Below, one piece after another: positions 42,017-49,863 of a stretch of DNA of 64,000 bases. The DNA lies in contig NZ_JAMBOF010000001.1 of the NCBI RefSeq assembly GCF_023715485.1, positions 372,001-436,000 on the forward strand, in the 5' to 3' direction. This DNA is from Mesobacillus subterraneus (GTDB lineage Bacteria; Bacillota; Bacilli; Bacillales; Cytobacillaceae). The notes under the pieces were generated by a model. It saw only the letters and a list, made by a program, of their open reading frames with translations, was not told the origin of the DNA and did not search any database. Both the position numbers and the translations under genes were made by a program. Every line of letters starts with the position of its first letter. Within the stretch, counting starts at the first letter, position 1.

Positions 42017-42502
42017 ATGAATCGTGAAGTGGCCATTAAAAAGAAGTTAACCAAAATAGAAGCGGTGATGTGGAGCATAGCACTCCCGGGATTTGCCCAA
42101 CTTCTGACTGGCAACCTGGTCAAGGGCATTTTCTTTGTCATATTGGAGTTCCTCGTTAATGTAAATAGCAACTTTAATAAAGGAATCATGTACAGCTTCC
42201 TGGGTGAAACAGAAAAGGCCATGTATGCAGTGGATTACCAGTGGCTGATGTTCTACCCTTGTTTATATATGTTCGCTATGTGGGATGCCTACAGGAGCGT
42301 AATGCCAGAAGAGGAGAAGATAACGTTTTTGCCTTTCGTATTTTCCGCGTATTTTGTCACGGTTGGTTTAATGATTTCTCCAAAGGTGAAGTTTTTTGGA
42401 GTATTTCCAGGGCCTGTTTTCCTTCCGATGCTCTTTGTAGTACCTGGCGTGCTTTCTGGATTTTTGATCAGGAAGCTATTATTGAAATTCTATGATCGTT
42501 AA
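42017..42502 (+). CDS. Polytopic membrane protein, 161 aa
   Basis: I do not recognise a named family. After a basic N-terminus (MNREVAIKKKLTKIEAVMW) there are four to five hydrophobic segments: SIALPGFAQLLTGNLVKGIFFVILEFLVN, WLMFYPCLYMFAMWDAY, FLPFVFSAYFVTVGLMIS and FLPMLFVVPGVLSGFLI. The LPGFAQLLTGN..KG segment resembles small TM2/DUF5683-like proteins that recur in Firmicutes. The RBS (AAAGGA) abuts the ATG, so GTG at 42029 is an alternative start. Single gene upstream of the second Mn riboswitch. Function unknown. Confidence 0.72.
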   Translation: MNREVAIKKKLTKIEAVMWSIALPGFAQLLTGNLVKGIFFVILEFLVNVNSNFNKGIMYSFLGETEKAMYAVDYQWLMFYPCLYMFAMWDAYRSVMPEEEKITFLPFVFSAYFVTVGLMISPKVKFFGVFPGPVFLPMLFVVPGVLSGFLIRKLLLKFYDR

Positions 42503-42582
42503 CTTATTGTCATAAAATAACGCAGGTGCATATAGTATAAAAAGAACTATTTTGTTCTTGGAAAAACGAATAGTGTCTTCCA

Positions 42583-42674
42583 AAGGGGAGTAGCTGTTAG
42601 GGAAACCTAAAGCAAAGTCGTCATTTCATGGGGAAAACCTCATCGGCTTTGTTGGCATGTACATATGCTTAGCA
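42583..42674 (+). ncRNA. yybP-ykoY manganese riboswitch aptamer, copy 2
   Basis: CAAAGGGGAGTAGCTG, AAGTCGTCA, CATCGGCTTTGTTGGCA and CTTAGCAAGACC carry the same conserved core as copy 1 (3836-3917), with a longer P2-type arm. A single terminator follows, then a TerC paralogue. Confidence 0.93.
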
Positions 42675-42705
42675 AGACCTTTGCCGCCTGGCAGAGGTCT
42701 TTTTG
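42675..42705 (+). terminator. Riboswitch terminator, copy 2
   Basis: AGACCTTTGCC (42675-42685) pairs with GGCAGAGGTCT (42690-42700, one wobble) and is followed by TTTTT. Confidence 0.9.
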
Positions 42706-42779
42706 TGGTTGTCAATCCAGAAATTGTACCTTTATCAGCTGGGAGTATGGTTAATAATAAGAACCGGAGGGTGACAAAT

Positions 42780-43550
42780 ATGGATTTGGCATTGTTACTT
42801 GAATATGGGTGGGTGCTGTTGGTCTTAATTGGACTGGAAGGAATACTAGCAGCTGATAATGCAGTTGTAATGGCAGTAATGGTCAAGCACCTGCCTGCGG
42901 AAAAGCAGAAGAAAGCATTGTTTTATGGATTGTTCGGGGCGTTTATATTCAGGTTTGCGACACTTTTCATGATTTCCCTGCTGGCAGATGTTTGGCAGGT
43001 GCAGGCACTTGGAGCGCTGTATTTATTGTTTATCTCCGCAAATCATCTTATCAAGAATTACATGGGCAAAAAAGCTCATGAAAATCAAGTGCAAAATGGC
43101 GCACGTGGCACAGGCTTTTGGACGACGGTTTTAAAGGTTGAACTTGCAGACATCGCCTTCGCAATTGACTCAATGCTCGCAGCAGTAGCTCTTGCGGTGA
43201 CACTGACGCCTACAGGCTGGTTCCATATTGGCGGTATTGATGGCGGACAGTTCATGGTCATGTTCCTTGGTGGAATCATCGGGCTTGTCATCATGAGATT
43301 TGCCGCGAACTGGTTTGTTAAGCTTTTGCAGGAACGGCCAACACTAGAAACTGCTGCCTTTTTGATTGTCGGCTGGGTTGGCGTGAAACTTGCAGTATTT
43401 ACCCTTGCCCATCCTGAAATCGGGATATTGGACCAACATTTTCCTGAATCCTTCGTCTGGAAGTTTATATTCTGGGTTGTTTTGATCTCGATTGCTGTCG
43501 GAGGTTACTTTTTTTCATCGAGAAGACTGCGTGTCCAGCATAATTCATAA
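42780..43550 (+). CDS. TerC-family Mn2+ efflux membrane protein, copy 2
   Basis: A 256-residue paralogue of the protein at 4046-4831, with EGILAADNAVVMAVMVKHLP, DVWQVQALGALYLLF and VELADIAFAIDSMLAAVALAV. The ATG at 42780 follows CGGAGGGTG; the open frame continues upstream through the riboswitch terminator and is not coding there. The regulatory RNA and the family suggest Mn2+ export. The two copies may differ in affinity, or in the secreted enzymes they help metallate; nothing in the sequence settles this. Confidence 0.93.
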   Translation: MDLALLLEYGWVLLVLIGLEGILAADNAVVMAVMVKHLPAEKQKKALFYGLFGAFIFRFATLFMISLLADVWQVQALGALYLLFISANHLIKNYMGKKAHENQVQNGARGTGFWTTVLKVELADIAFAIDSMLAAVALAVTLTPTGWFHIGGIDGGQFMVMFLGGIIGLVIMRFAANWFVKLLQERPTLETAAFLIVGWVGVKLAVFTLAHPEIGILDQHFPESFVWKFIFWVVLISIAVGGYFFSSRRLRVQHNS

Positions 43551-43604
43551 AAATTTTTTTAAGCAAAAAAACCCTCGAATCCACATGTATCAACAAATAC
43601 TTTA

Positions 43605-43640
43605 AAAACTTCAGTCAAAAATTGACTGAAGTTTTTTATT
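43605..43640 (+). terminator. Terminator of terC copy 2
   Basis: AAAACTTCAGTCAA / TTGACTGAAGTTTT perfect 14-bp stem. Confidence 0.92.
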
Positions 43641-43735
43641 TATTTTTTAAAAACCCCCACAAACACCCTAGGTGCAAACGTAACCATTTAGTGATTAAAG
43701 CGGCCGCTCCTAAAAACATATGAGGTGAACAGAGG

Positions 43736-44905
43736 ATGAAGAAACTTTCTAACCAAGAGATGAAGAAAATCGCAAAGAGCACATTGGCTCTAGTGCTTGC
43801 AGGAACATTTACATTTTCACCAATCGCAATGGCAGAAGAAAACACTTCTGAACTTGAAACAGTAGAATTACAAACAGTAAGTCCTAATGAAATTGAAGAG
43901 GCAAAAACACAAGTTGAAGAGTTGGAAGAAACGAACCCTACTTTAATCCCAGGAGATTTCTTCTACTTTGCTAAAATCGCACTTGAGAAAATCAAGCTCG
44001 CTTTTACATTTGATAACGCAAAAGAAGCAGAATTGCTTTCTACATACGCATCTGAACGTCTAGCTGAAGCTAGCGCCCTGTTTGCAGAAGGAAAAGAAGA
44101 TGAAGCCCTTGAAGTAATCGAAGCGGCTGTAGAATATATGGAAAATTCCCAGGTCATCGTCGATGAAGAAACTTCAAACGAAGAAGAAGATGATACAGAT
44201 TTAGAAGATGGTACTGATTCTGAAGATGAAGCCAAGTCTGACGAAGATACTGATTCTGAAGAGGACGCAGATTCAGATGAGCAAACTGAAGATGGCGAAA
44301 CTCCTGTTGACGATGTAGTCGCGGAAGACCCAAGTGATGAAGATGCAGAAGAAGTAATTGAAGAGGAAGAAGTAGTAAGCGAAGATCCTTTCGAAGAAAT
44401 TGAAGGAATGCTCAGACAGAATATCATTGCCTTGAAAGCTGCCATGGAACACGTTGGCAATGAAAATGCAAGAGCGCAACTTCAAAAGAACATTGACAAG
44501 ACATACGCTAAGATGGCAAAGAAATTGGCCAAATTGGAAGAAAAATATGCAGAGAAGCCTGTTGAGGAAGAAGAAGATACACAAACAACTGAGCCAGTAG
44601 AACTAGAGCCGGTGGTTGAGTCAGATCTTCAACCAGCTGATGAAACACCTGAAGAGCAAGCTGAAGATACAATGCCTGCAGATGACGATACAACGGTTGT
44701 TCCTGTTGTGGCACCTGTAAAAGCTGAGAAGCAACAGGCAAAGCAAGAGCGCAAAGCAGAAAAAGCGGCTGTGAAGCAAGAACGCAAAGCTGCAAAGCAA
44801 GAAGTAAAACAACAAAAGAATGAAGCAAAGCACCATGGTAAACAAAAGAGCCAATCAAAAGGCAATGAAGGCAAAGGCCACGGCAAAGGTAATGACAAGC
44901 ATTAA
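43736..44905 (+). CDS. Secreted acidic/basic bipolar protein with DUF5667-like domain
   Basis: A 389-residue exported protein. The signal peptide (MKKLSNQEMKKIAKSTLALVLAGTFTFSPIAMA) is cleaved near residue 33. A helical DUF5667-like block follows (about 55-120: NPTLIPGDFFYFAKIALEKIKLAFTFDNAKEAELLSTYASERLAEA), then a ~75-residue Asp/Glu-rich low-complexity stretch and a second helical segment (about 220-275). The C-terminus is extremely Lys/Gln/His-rich and ends GKGHGKGNDKH. It lies directly upstream of sigI-rsgI in the same direction. ACCCCC at 43653-43658 resembles the C-rich -35 of SigI promoters, but I could not fit a -10. It may be a cell-surface client of SigI. Confidence 0.82.
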   Translation: MKKLSNQEMKKIAKSTLALVLAGTFTFSPIAMAEENTSELETVELQTVSPNEIEEAKTQVEELEETNPTLIPGDFFYFAKIALEKIKLAFTFDNAKEAELLSTYASERLAEASALFAEGKEDEALEVIEAAVEYMENSQVIVDEETSNEEEDDTDLEDGTDSEDEAKSDEDTDSEEDADSDEQTEDGETPVDDVVAEDPSDEDAEEVIEEEEVVSEDPFEEIEGMLRQNIIALKAAMEHVGNENARAQLQKNIDKTYAKMAKKLAKLEEKYAEKPVEEEEDTQTTEPVELEPVVESDLQPADETPEEQAEDTMPADDDTTVVPVVAPVKAEKQQAKQERKAEKAAVKQERKAAKQEVKQQKNEAKHHGKQKSQSKGNEGKGHGKGNDKH

Positions 44906-44926
44906 TTTCTCATGGACAATAGACTC

Positions 44927-44958
44927 GAAAAGATAGCCTTTCAAGGCTATCTTTTCAC
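44927..44958 (+). terminator. Terminator between the DUF5667-like gene and sigI
   Basis: GAAAAGATAGCCTT / AAGGCTATCTTTTC, a perfect 14-bp stem with a two-base loop and few following Ts; may be leaky. Confidence 0.78.
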
Positions 44959-44989
44959 TGCCTAACCACAAAAAGCAAATTGACACGAT

Positions 44990-44998
44990 ATGATATAA
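44990..44998 (+). promoter_or_regulatory. Extended -10 promoter of sigI
   Basis: TGATATAAT forms an extended -10 just upstream of the sigI ribosome-binding site; no good -35 is seen, and the leader would be only ~10 nt. Confidence 0.45.
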
Positions 44999-45014
44999 TG
45001 TGGGGAGGAAAGAG

Positions 45015-45770
45015 GTGAGGCTATTGCTAAGTTTATTGTTCATGTCAAAGAAACGGCGCAGACCTTTAGAAGAGACCGTGGAGAAAATCCACCAGGGGGA
45101 TGCTGCTTTAAGGGAAGAATTGATTGATTCTTATAAACCTTTTATAGCAAAGACCGTTTCAGCAGTCTGCAAGAGATACATACATGAATCTGACGATGAA
45201 TTTAGCATTGGCCTTATCGCTTTCAATGAGGCAATTCAGAAATATTCATCTGAAAAAGGGAATTCATTATTAAGCTTTGCGGAAGTCATGATCAAGCGCA
45301 GGGTAATCGATTATATTCGTCAGCAGAGCAGGAACCAGACTCTGAGCTTTAATATATCAAATGACTTGGCAGAAGAAGAACAGCAGCGCTCCACGATAGA
45401 AGATGAGCTGTCTCTTGATGAATTCAGGAAAAAGACAGAGCAGGAATTAAGAAGAGAAGAAATCATCCAGTTCCAGGGTATACTTAAAGAATTTGACCTT
45501 TCGTTCCAGGACCTGCTTGAGCAATCACCAAAGCATGCAGACGCCCGTAAAAACGCCATGCTCGTTGCGAAAGTGATGGTTGAAAACGAAGAGCTGAAGA
45601 ATCTGCTCCTGGATAAAAAGCGCTTGCCTATCAAGCATTTGGAAGAAATGGTCGATGTCAGCAGAAAAACAATAGAGAGAAACAGAAAATATATTATTGC
45701 AATCGCACTTATATTAATCGGGGATTATGTTTATTTAAAGGATTATATTAAAGGGGTGTTAGAGACATGA
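45015..45770 (+). CDS. sigI: RNA polymerase sigma factor SigI
   Basis: A 251-residue SigI, the same length as in B. subtilis. It starts LLLSLLFMSKKRRRPLEETVEKIHQGDAALREELIDSYKPFI. Region 2 includes CKRYIHESDDEFSIGLIAFNEAI and VIKRRVIDYIRQQSR-type sequence, and the C-terminal DNA-binding part has VSRKTIERNRKYIIAIALILIGDYVYLKDYIKGVL. The GTG at 45015 is chosen for RBS spacing (GGGGAGG) and family length; TTG 45024 is possible. SigI in Bacillus responds to heat and envelope stress and is held by the membrane anti-sigma RsgI, encoded next with a four-base overlap. Confidence 0.93.
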   Translation: MRLLLSLLFMSKKRRRPLEETVEKIHQGDAALREELIDSYKPFIAKTVSAVCKRYIHESDDEFSIGLIAFNEAIQKYSSEKGNSLLSFAEVMIKRRVIDYIRQQSRNQTLSFNISNDLAEEEQQRSTIEDELSLDEFRKKTEQELRREEIIQFQGILKEFDLSFQDLLEQSPKHADARKNAMLVAKVMVENEELKNLLLDKKRLPIKHLEEMVDVSRKTIERNRKYIIAIALILIGDYVYLKDYIKGVLET

Positions 45771-46837
45771 GAAAAGGAGTTATCCTTGAAATCAATGATT
45801 TTTACCTAACATTGTTGACCCCCGAAGGCGAGTTTTTACGAGCCCGAAAGCTTCAACAAGATTATCAGGTAGGAGAAGAAATCGATTTTTTTCCCGAAAT
45901 GGCAGCAGCTAAAAGGAAAAGCTTCAATCTATCGTTTGTAAATAGTTTCAAGGCAAGGACAATTGCACTTGCTGCAGCATTAATGCTTGTCATGGCCGGG
46001 CTGCTCCCTGTTTACAAAAGCGGACAGGTTTATGCGTATATGTCAATTGATGTGAATCCAAGCATCGAAATGGCTGTAAGCGAAGAATTGAAGGTTTTAC
46101 AAATTAAAGGCTATAATCCTGAGGGCATAGAGATCATTAAGGAGATTGCAGATTGGAAAAAGAAGGACGCCGCTGTTGTCGCTGAAATGATATTGGATAA
46201 AATCGAAGAAAAAGGATTCTTTAAAGAAAAAAATGATGTGGTAATCGCAACCGTTCATAACGGAAAAGTTAATGAGACAGTTGACAGAAAGCTGGATCAA
46301 AAGATTTCGGAAATTAAAAAGGCAACACAAGAAGAAAATCTTGAGCTTAAGGTTATGGAAGCTACGAGTGAAGACCGTGATAATGCCAAGAAGCAAGGGC
46401 TGACTCCTGGTGTATACAAGGAAAAGCAAAGCAAAAAGGTTGAATCACCAGCCAAGCCTTCAACAGAAAAGAACGAAGCTAAACCAAAGCCTGCCAAGCA
46501 ACAACCAGCACCACCATTGAAAAAGCAGCCTGAAAAGAAAGATCCTCCTGGGCAGGATAAAAAGCAGATGCAAGTACCCCAAAAGACTGAGCCTGTCAAG
46601 CCAGTGACACCAGGATCTGAAAAAAGCAATGGCCGCCAAAATGACAAGAATACTAACTCCAACAATGGCCAAGGCAACAGCCAAAATGCAGATAAGCGCA
46701 AAAAATATACTTATAATAAGCCGGCGCAGGACGGAAAAAAGTATCAAAATAAAAAAAGCAGCAATTATAAGCAGGGGCATAATAAGGAGTCCAAAGGACA
46801 AGCTGGAAACAACAAAGATAAACACAATAAAAAATAA
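45767..46837 (+). CDS. rsgI: Anti-sigma-I factor RsgI
   Basis: A 356-residue single-pass membrane protein. The cytoplasmic RsgI N-terminal domain (1-~60, MRKGVILEINDFYLTLLTPEGEFLRARK) binds SigI. A TM segment (about 64-82, IALAAALMLVMAGLLPVYK) precedes the conserved extracellular region AYMSIDVNPSIEMAVSEELKV (around residues 90-190), where RsgI proteins undergo self-cleavage at the N-P bond of VNPSIE. The remaining ~150 residues are Lys/Pro/Gln/Asn-rich and disordered, with no carbohydrate-binding module such as clostridial RsgI carries. Start overlaps sigI stop (ATGA). Confidence 0.92.
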   Translation: MRKGVILEINDFYLTLLTPEGEFLRARKLQQDYQVGEEIDFFPEMAAAKRKSFNLSFVNSFKARTIALAAALMLVMAGLLPVYKSGQVYAYMSIDVNPSIEMAVSEELKVLQIKGYNPEGIEIIKEIADWKKKDAAVVAEMILDKIEEKGFFKEKNDVVIATVHNGKVNETVDRKLDQKISEIKKATQEENLELKVMEATSEDRDNAKKQGLTPGVYKEKQSKKVESPAKPSTEKNEAKPKPAKQQPAPPLKKQPEKKDPPGQDKKQMQVPQKTEPVKPVTPGSEKSNGRQNDKNTNSNNGQGNSQNADKRKKYTYNKPAQDGKKYQNKKSSNYKQGHNKESKGQAGNNKDKHNKK

Positions 46838-46845
46838 TAAGCAAT

Positions 46846-46875
46846 AAAGTCCGGAAGCTCTCTTCCGGACTTTTT
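46846..46875 (+). terminator. Terminator of sigI-rsgI
   Basis: AAAGTCCGGAAG / CTTCCGGACTTT perfect 12-bp stem, T tail. Confidence 0.93.
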
Positions 46876-46924
46876 CCATGTCTATATTCAATTGTTAGAT
46901 TGAAAATCAATAAGCTTATCGAGG

Positions 46925-47125
46925 TTACTGCTGTTTTTGTCCGGAAAGCTGCGCCTGTGCCTGCTGAACAAGCCTTTTTGTGATTTCTCCGCCCACAGAC
47001 CCATTTGCTCTTGAAACAGTATCAGAACCGAGGTTCACTCCAAATTCTTGTGCGATTTCATATTTTACCTGGTCCATGAACTGTTCTACACCTGGCACCA
47101 GCAATTTATTCGAATTTCTTGCCAT
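46925..47125 (-). CDS. Alpha/beta-type small acid-soluble spore protein
   Basis: A 66-residue [23 protein letters not shown], then the germination-protease region [22 protein letters not shown] and the second conserved block [14 protein letters not shown]. These proteins coat spore DNA in an A-like form and give UV and heat resistance, and are degraded by GPR at germination. RBS AAGGAGA. A hairpin ACAGAG/CTCTGT (47151-47166) lies in the leader ~30 bp upstream. A SigG promoter is expected; TGAACA with a poor -10 is the best I can see, so it is not annotated. Confidence 0.96.
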   Translation of the reverse strand: MARNSNKLLVPGVEQFMDQVKYEIAQEFGVNLGSDTVSRANGSVGGEITKRLVQQAQAQLSGQKQQ

Positions 47126-47246
47126 TGTTATCGTCTCCTTATGAGGTTTTACAGAGCTAACTCTGTAGTGATAGTTTTATCAAATCAGCCATGTTCATGA
47201 ATGGTAATGTTTTATTGTATTGGATATTGTTTGGAGGCAATTTTAA

Positions 47247-47267
47247 ATATCGTTGAATAAACGATAT
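47247..47267. repeat. Inverted repeat overlapping a -10 before the ktr gene
   Basis: ATATCGTT (47247-47254), five bases, AACGATAT (47260-47267); the right arm overlaps TATAAT at 47265-47270. A candidate operator for an unknown regulator. The 180 bp from here to the ktr start are very AT-rich and show no c-di-AMP (ydaO) riboswitch or other structure I recognise. Confidence 0.6.
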
Positions 47268-47446
47268 AATGATTGTGGCAACCGCAGGAAAATACTTTAT
47301 TAATCACTTGATATTCTTTATCATAGGTATGGGAATGAAAGCTTTTTTTAAGGTTTGTTATTTTATAGGTAATTTTCGAGTAATAGTGATACGAATAAAT
47401 AATTTTCTGATAAATGTAAATGAAAATGTTCTGAAAGGAATCAATT

Positions 47447-48805
47447 ATGTGGATTAACATTAGGAGAAATTTTTTAGACAAACTATCCCCTGCGCAAATC
47501 ATTGTTGCATATTACCTAGTAGCAGTTATAGTTGCGATGAGTTTACTGAGCCTGCCTGTTGCGATTCAGCCAGGGGCAAAATGGTCCTTTATGGATGCAT
47601 TGTTCACAGCAGCAAGTGCAGTGAGTGTAACAGGGCTGTCAACAATAAGTGTACAAGATACCTTTACAGTTCCTGGAATTTTCATTTTGATGTTTGTACT
47701 TCAATTTGGCGGTATCGGTGTTATGGCGCTGGGAACTTTTTTTTGGTTAATTCTTAGGAAAAAAATTGGTTTAAAAGAACGAAGACTGATTATGACCGAC
47801 CAAAACCAGACTCATATGTCGGGATTAGTTAAGCTCTTGAAAGAAATTCTTGTCATTATTATTCTAATTGAGATTATTGGTGCAATTATTTTGGGAGTTT
47901 ATTTTCTCAAGTACTTTCCCACTTGGGAGGAAGCATTCCTCCAAGGGTTATTTGCCTCAATCAGCGCCACTACAAATGCAGGTTTTGATATTACAGGAGC
48001 ATCGTTAATACCTTACGCTAATGATTATTTTGTGCAAATAATAAATATCCTGCTATTAACTCTTGGGGCTATCGGTTTTCCGGTTCTAATTGAAGTGAAA
48101 GGTTTTTTTCGGAGGAAAAATAAAAAAGCGCCATATCCTTTTTCACTTTTTACCAAGATTACAACGGTTACATTCATTGGGCTGCTTCTTTTTGGTACTA
48201 TAGCAATATTTACACTGGAGTATAACCGTTTTTTTTCTGACAAACCATGGCATGAAGCTTTCTTCTATTCTTTTTTTCAATCTGCCACGACGAGAAATGG
48301 TGGTCTAGCAACGATGGATGTAAGTGATTTTTCTGATCCAACTTTGCTCATATTGTGTGCATTGATGTTTATCGGTGCTTCACCTAGTTCAGTAGGTGGA
48401 GGAATCCGAACAACGACGTTTGCTTTAAATCTTTTGTTCCTTTACCACTTCGCTCGGGGAAGACGATCTGTGAAGGTATTTAAACGTGAGCTCCATCAGG
48501 ATGACATTATTAAATCCTTGGTAGTGTCTATCATGGCATTACTCATTTGTTTCTTAGCCGTTATTATATTAGTGGCAACTGAGAATCAGCCAATGATGGC
48601 GATTATTTTTGAAGTGGCTTCAGCTTTTGGAACGACCGGGCTTTCAATGGGGATCACCCCAGAACTCACAACTATCGGTAAATTTGTCATTATTTCATTG
48701 ATGTTCATCGGAAGAGTAGGAGTAATTTCATTCTTGCTTTTAATCGGAGGAAGAACCGATAAAGAAAGCATCCATTATCCAAAGGAACGCGTAATCATTG
48801 GATAA
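47447..48805 (+). CDS. Ktr-type potassium channel subunit (KtrD/KtrB-like)
   Basis: A 452-residue SKT-superfamily K+ transporter with four M1-P-M2-like repeats. Pore glycines are visible in SAVSVTGLSTISV, SISATTNAGFDITG, SATTRNGGLATMDV and SAFGTTGLSMGIT. It forms the membrane ring of a Ktr complex that takes up K+ with Na+, gated by a cytosolic KtrA/C RCK protein. No RCK gene is adjacent, as for B. subtilis ktrD, which is also separate from ktrC. RBS AAAGGAA. The gene and its upstream region are visibly richer in A+T than neighbours, which may reflect transfer. Confidence 0.93.
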   Translation: MWINIRRNFLDKLSPAQIIVAYYLVAVIVAMSLLSLPVAIQPGAKWSFMDALFTAASAVSVTGLSTISVQDTFTVPGIFILMFVLQFGGIGVMALGTFFWLILRKKIGLKERRLIMTDQNQTHMSGLVKLLKEILVIIILIEIIGAIILGVYFLKYFPTWEEAFLQGLFASISATTNAGFDITGASLIPYANDYFVQIINILLLTLGAIGFPVLIEVKGFFRRKNKKAPYPFSLFTKITTVTFIGLLLFGTIAIFTLEYNRFFSDKPWHEAFFYSFFQSATTRNGGLATMDVSDFSDPTLLILCALMFIGASPSSVGGGIRTTTFALNLLFLYHFARGRRSVKVFKRELHQDDIIKSLVVSIMALLICFLAVIILVATENQPMMAIIFEVASAFGTTGLSMGITPELTTIGKFVIISLMFIGRVGVISFLLLIGGRTDKESIHYPKERVIIG

Positions 48806-48829
48806 CCTTTCTTCAAAGTATCTAAAAAG

Positions 48830-48857
48830 CAAATCCGGGGATATCCCCGGATTTTTT
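48830..48857 (+). terminator. Terminator of the ktr gene
   Basis: AATCCGGGGA / TCCCCGGATT stem with TTTTT. Confidence 0.92.
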
Positions 48858-48889
48858 GCATTCTAGTCCAAATGGGTTACTGGAGCTTT

Positions 48890-49237
48890 TCAATCCTGCC
48901 CCTTGCTGACGTCTTTTGTAGGGTGCATGAATGGATAAGCTTGAGGCTTTCTTTTTTCTTCGAGCAATTCCCGGTTTTCAGGTGTGTTCCAGCCAATATC
49001 GTTTGTAGGATGGACCCACTCGTCGCCAGCCATTATGGCGGGGTCTGTGTTATCACTCCAGTTTTCCAGCGGGGAATTAGGGGAGGCATATAGGCTGTCG
49101 CCAATGATTACCCCATGTTCATTTTTGAATGGTGCCTTCATTTCGATGCCAGTATCCTTAAAGCTTGGAGCATTAACCTGATGCGGCAGTGTTTCTTCAA
49201 TATCTAAAGGTTTCAATTTCGGCTTCTTATTTGGCAT
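48890..49237 (-). CDS. Small conserved Bacillus protein, DUF3905-like
   Basis: A 115-residue hydrophilic protein starting MPNKKPKLKPLDIEETLPHQ at the ATG 49237, which is preceded by AAGGAGGAG. The frame runs upstream much further but only this start has an RBS. Sequence contains GVIIGDSLYASPNSPLENWSDNTDP and AGDEWVHPTNDIGWNTPENREL. I believe this is the DUF3905 family of spore formers, from memory and not from a search. No signal or membrane segment. It is divergent from two very small genes and may share their sporulation timing; that is inference. Confidence 0.75.
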   Translation of the reverse strand: MPNKKPKLKPLDIEETLPHQVNAPSFKDTGIEMKAPFKNEHGVIIGDSLYASPNSPLENWSDNTDPAIMAGDEWVHPTNDIGWNTPENRELLEEKRKPQAYPFMHPTKDVSKGQD

Positions 49238-49375
49238 GCTAGCTCCTCCTTTTTTGAGTTTATTGTTTGTTGGGGTGAAATTTTTTATCAGATATTCCTT
49301 TTGTAAAATTAGGTAATCAATTCTGTACATAGCTGGCAGCCAATTGAAAAAAATAATAGTACGGAGGTGGTTAAA

Positions 49376-49537
49376 ATGGCTAAACGGAAAGCGGAAAGAA
49401 ATGCTTTGGCTAAATATACAAACACACCTAAGAAAAACCTTCAGGAATCGGAATTCTCTGCTGAATTTTCTCATGGAGAAGACGCTGGTAAATTTGCGAA
49501 CAGAAATTCCAAACAAGGCAGAAAGGGTAGAGCATAA
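49376..49537 (+). CDS. Small basic protein, 53 aa, candidate spore protein
   Basis: MAKRKAERNALAKYTNTPKK, then NLQESEFSAEFSHGEDAGKF and ANRNSKQGRKGRA. ACGGAGGTGG is eight bases before the ATG. Basic ends flank an EFSAEF motif reminiscent of the EFxxE segment recognised by germination protease in gamma-type SASPs, but it is not a clear SspE. Its TAA is immediately followed by the next ATG. Function unknown; a spore-related role is inferred from size, composition and neighbours. Confidence 0.72.
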   Translation: MAKRKAERNALAKYTNTPKKNLQESEFSAEFSHGEDAGKFANRNSKQGRKGRA

Positions 49538-49678
49538 ATGAAGAGGCATCAGGAGCGGCACCAAAAGCCGTATAATGTTGAATTCGGCATGGAATTTGGC
49601 GACATTAATGCAGCAAAGCTTTATGAACTGCCGTATGCGGGAAAAAAAGAGAAGCATAAGGACAGAAAAGATAAATAA
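49538..49678 (+). CDS. Small basic protein, 46 aa, candidate spore protein
   Basis: MKRHQERHQKPYNVEFGMEF, then GDINAAKLYELPYAGKKEKH and KDRKDK. It begins at the base after the preceding stop (no gap), with AAAGGG 11 bases upstream. It shares an EFxxEF-acidic motif (VEFGMEFGD) with the 53-aa protein (SEFSAEFSHGED), suggesting related small spore proteins. No family recognised. Confidence 0.68.
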   Translation: MKRHQERHQKPYNVEFGMEFGDINAAKLYELPYAGKKEKHKDRKDK

Positions 49679-49830
49679 TAAAGGCTCTCTGCGTATACTT
49701 TATTGCTTACACAGCCAAAAGTTACGTAATCCCATACCTGATTAAAGCCTCCTCGGACAGAGCTGGCAGATAAAAGAAATCCGGGAGAAAAAACCAGGTT
49801 TGAATAACATAATTTTTATGAAGCAAAATA

Positions 49831-49858
49831 GAAAAAAGCCGGCAATTATGCCGGCTTT
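49831..49858. terminator. Terminator for the radical SAM gene (and plus-strand small genes)
   Basis: AAGCCGGCA / TGCCGGCTT stem with T-run on the minus strand and some Ts on the plus strand. Confidence 0.87.
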
Positions 49859-49863
49859 ACATC

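Noticed and set aside
42657-42779. N-terminal extension of the second TerC protein
   Set aside because: The open frame runs through the riboswitch terminator hairpin; the ATG at 42780 has a proper RBS and matches the paralogue's length.
47126-47446. c-di-AMP (ydaO) riboswitch before the ktr gene
   Set aside because: The region is very AT-rich and lacks the conserved GC-containing core of that RNA.
47269-47457. 62-codon plus-strand ORF before the ktr gene
   Set aside because: Its ATG directly abuts a TATAAT, it has no RBS and runs into the ktr start; AT-rich chance frame.
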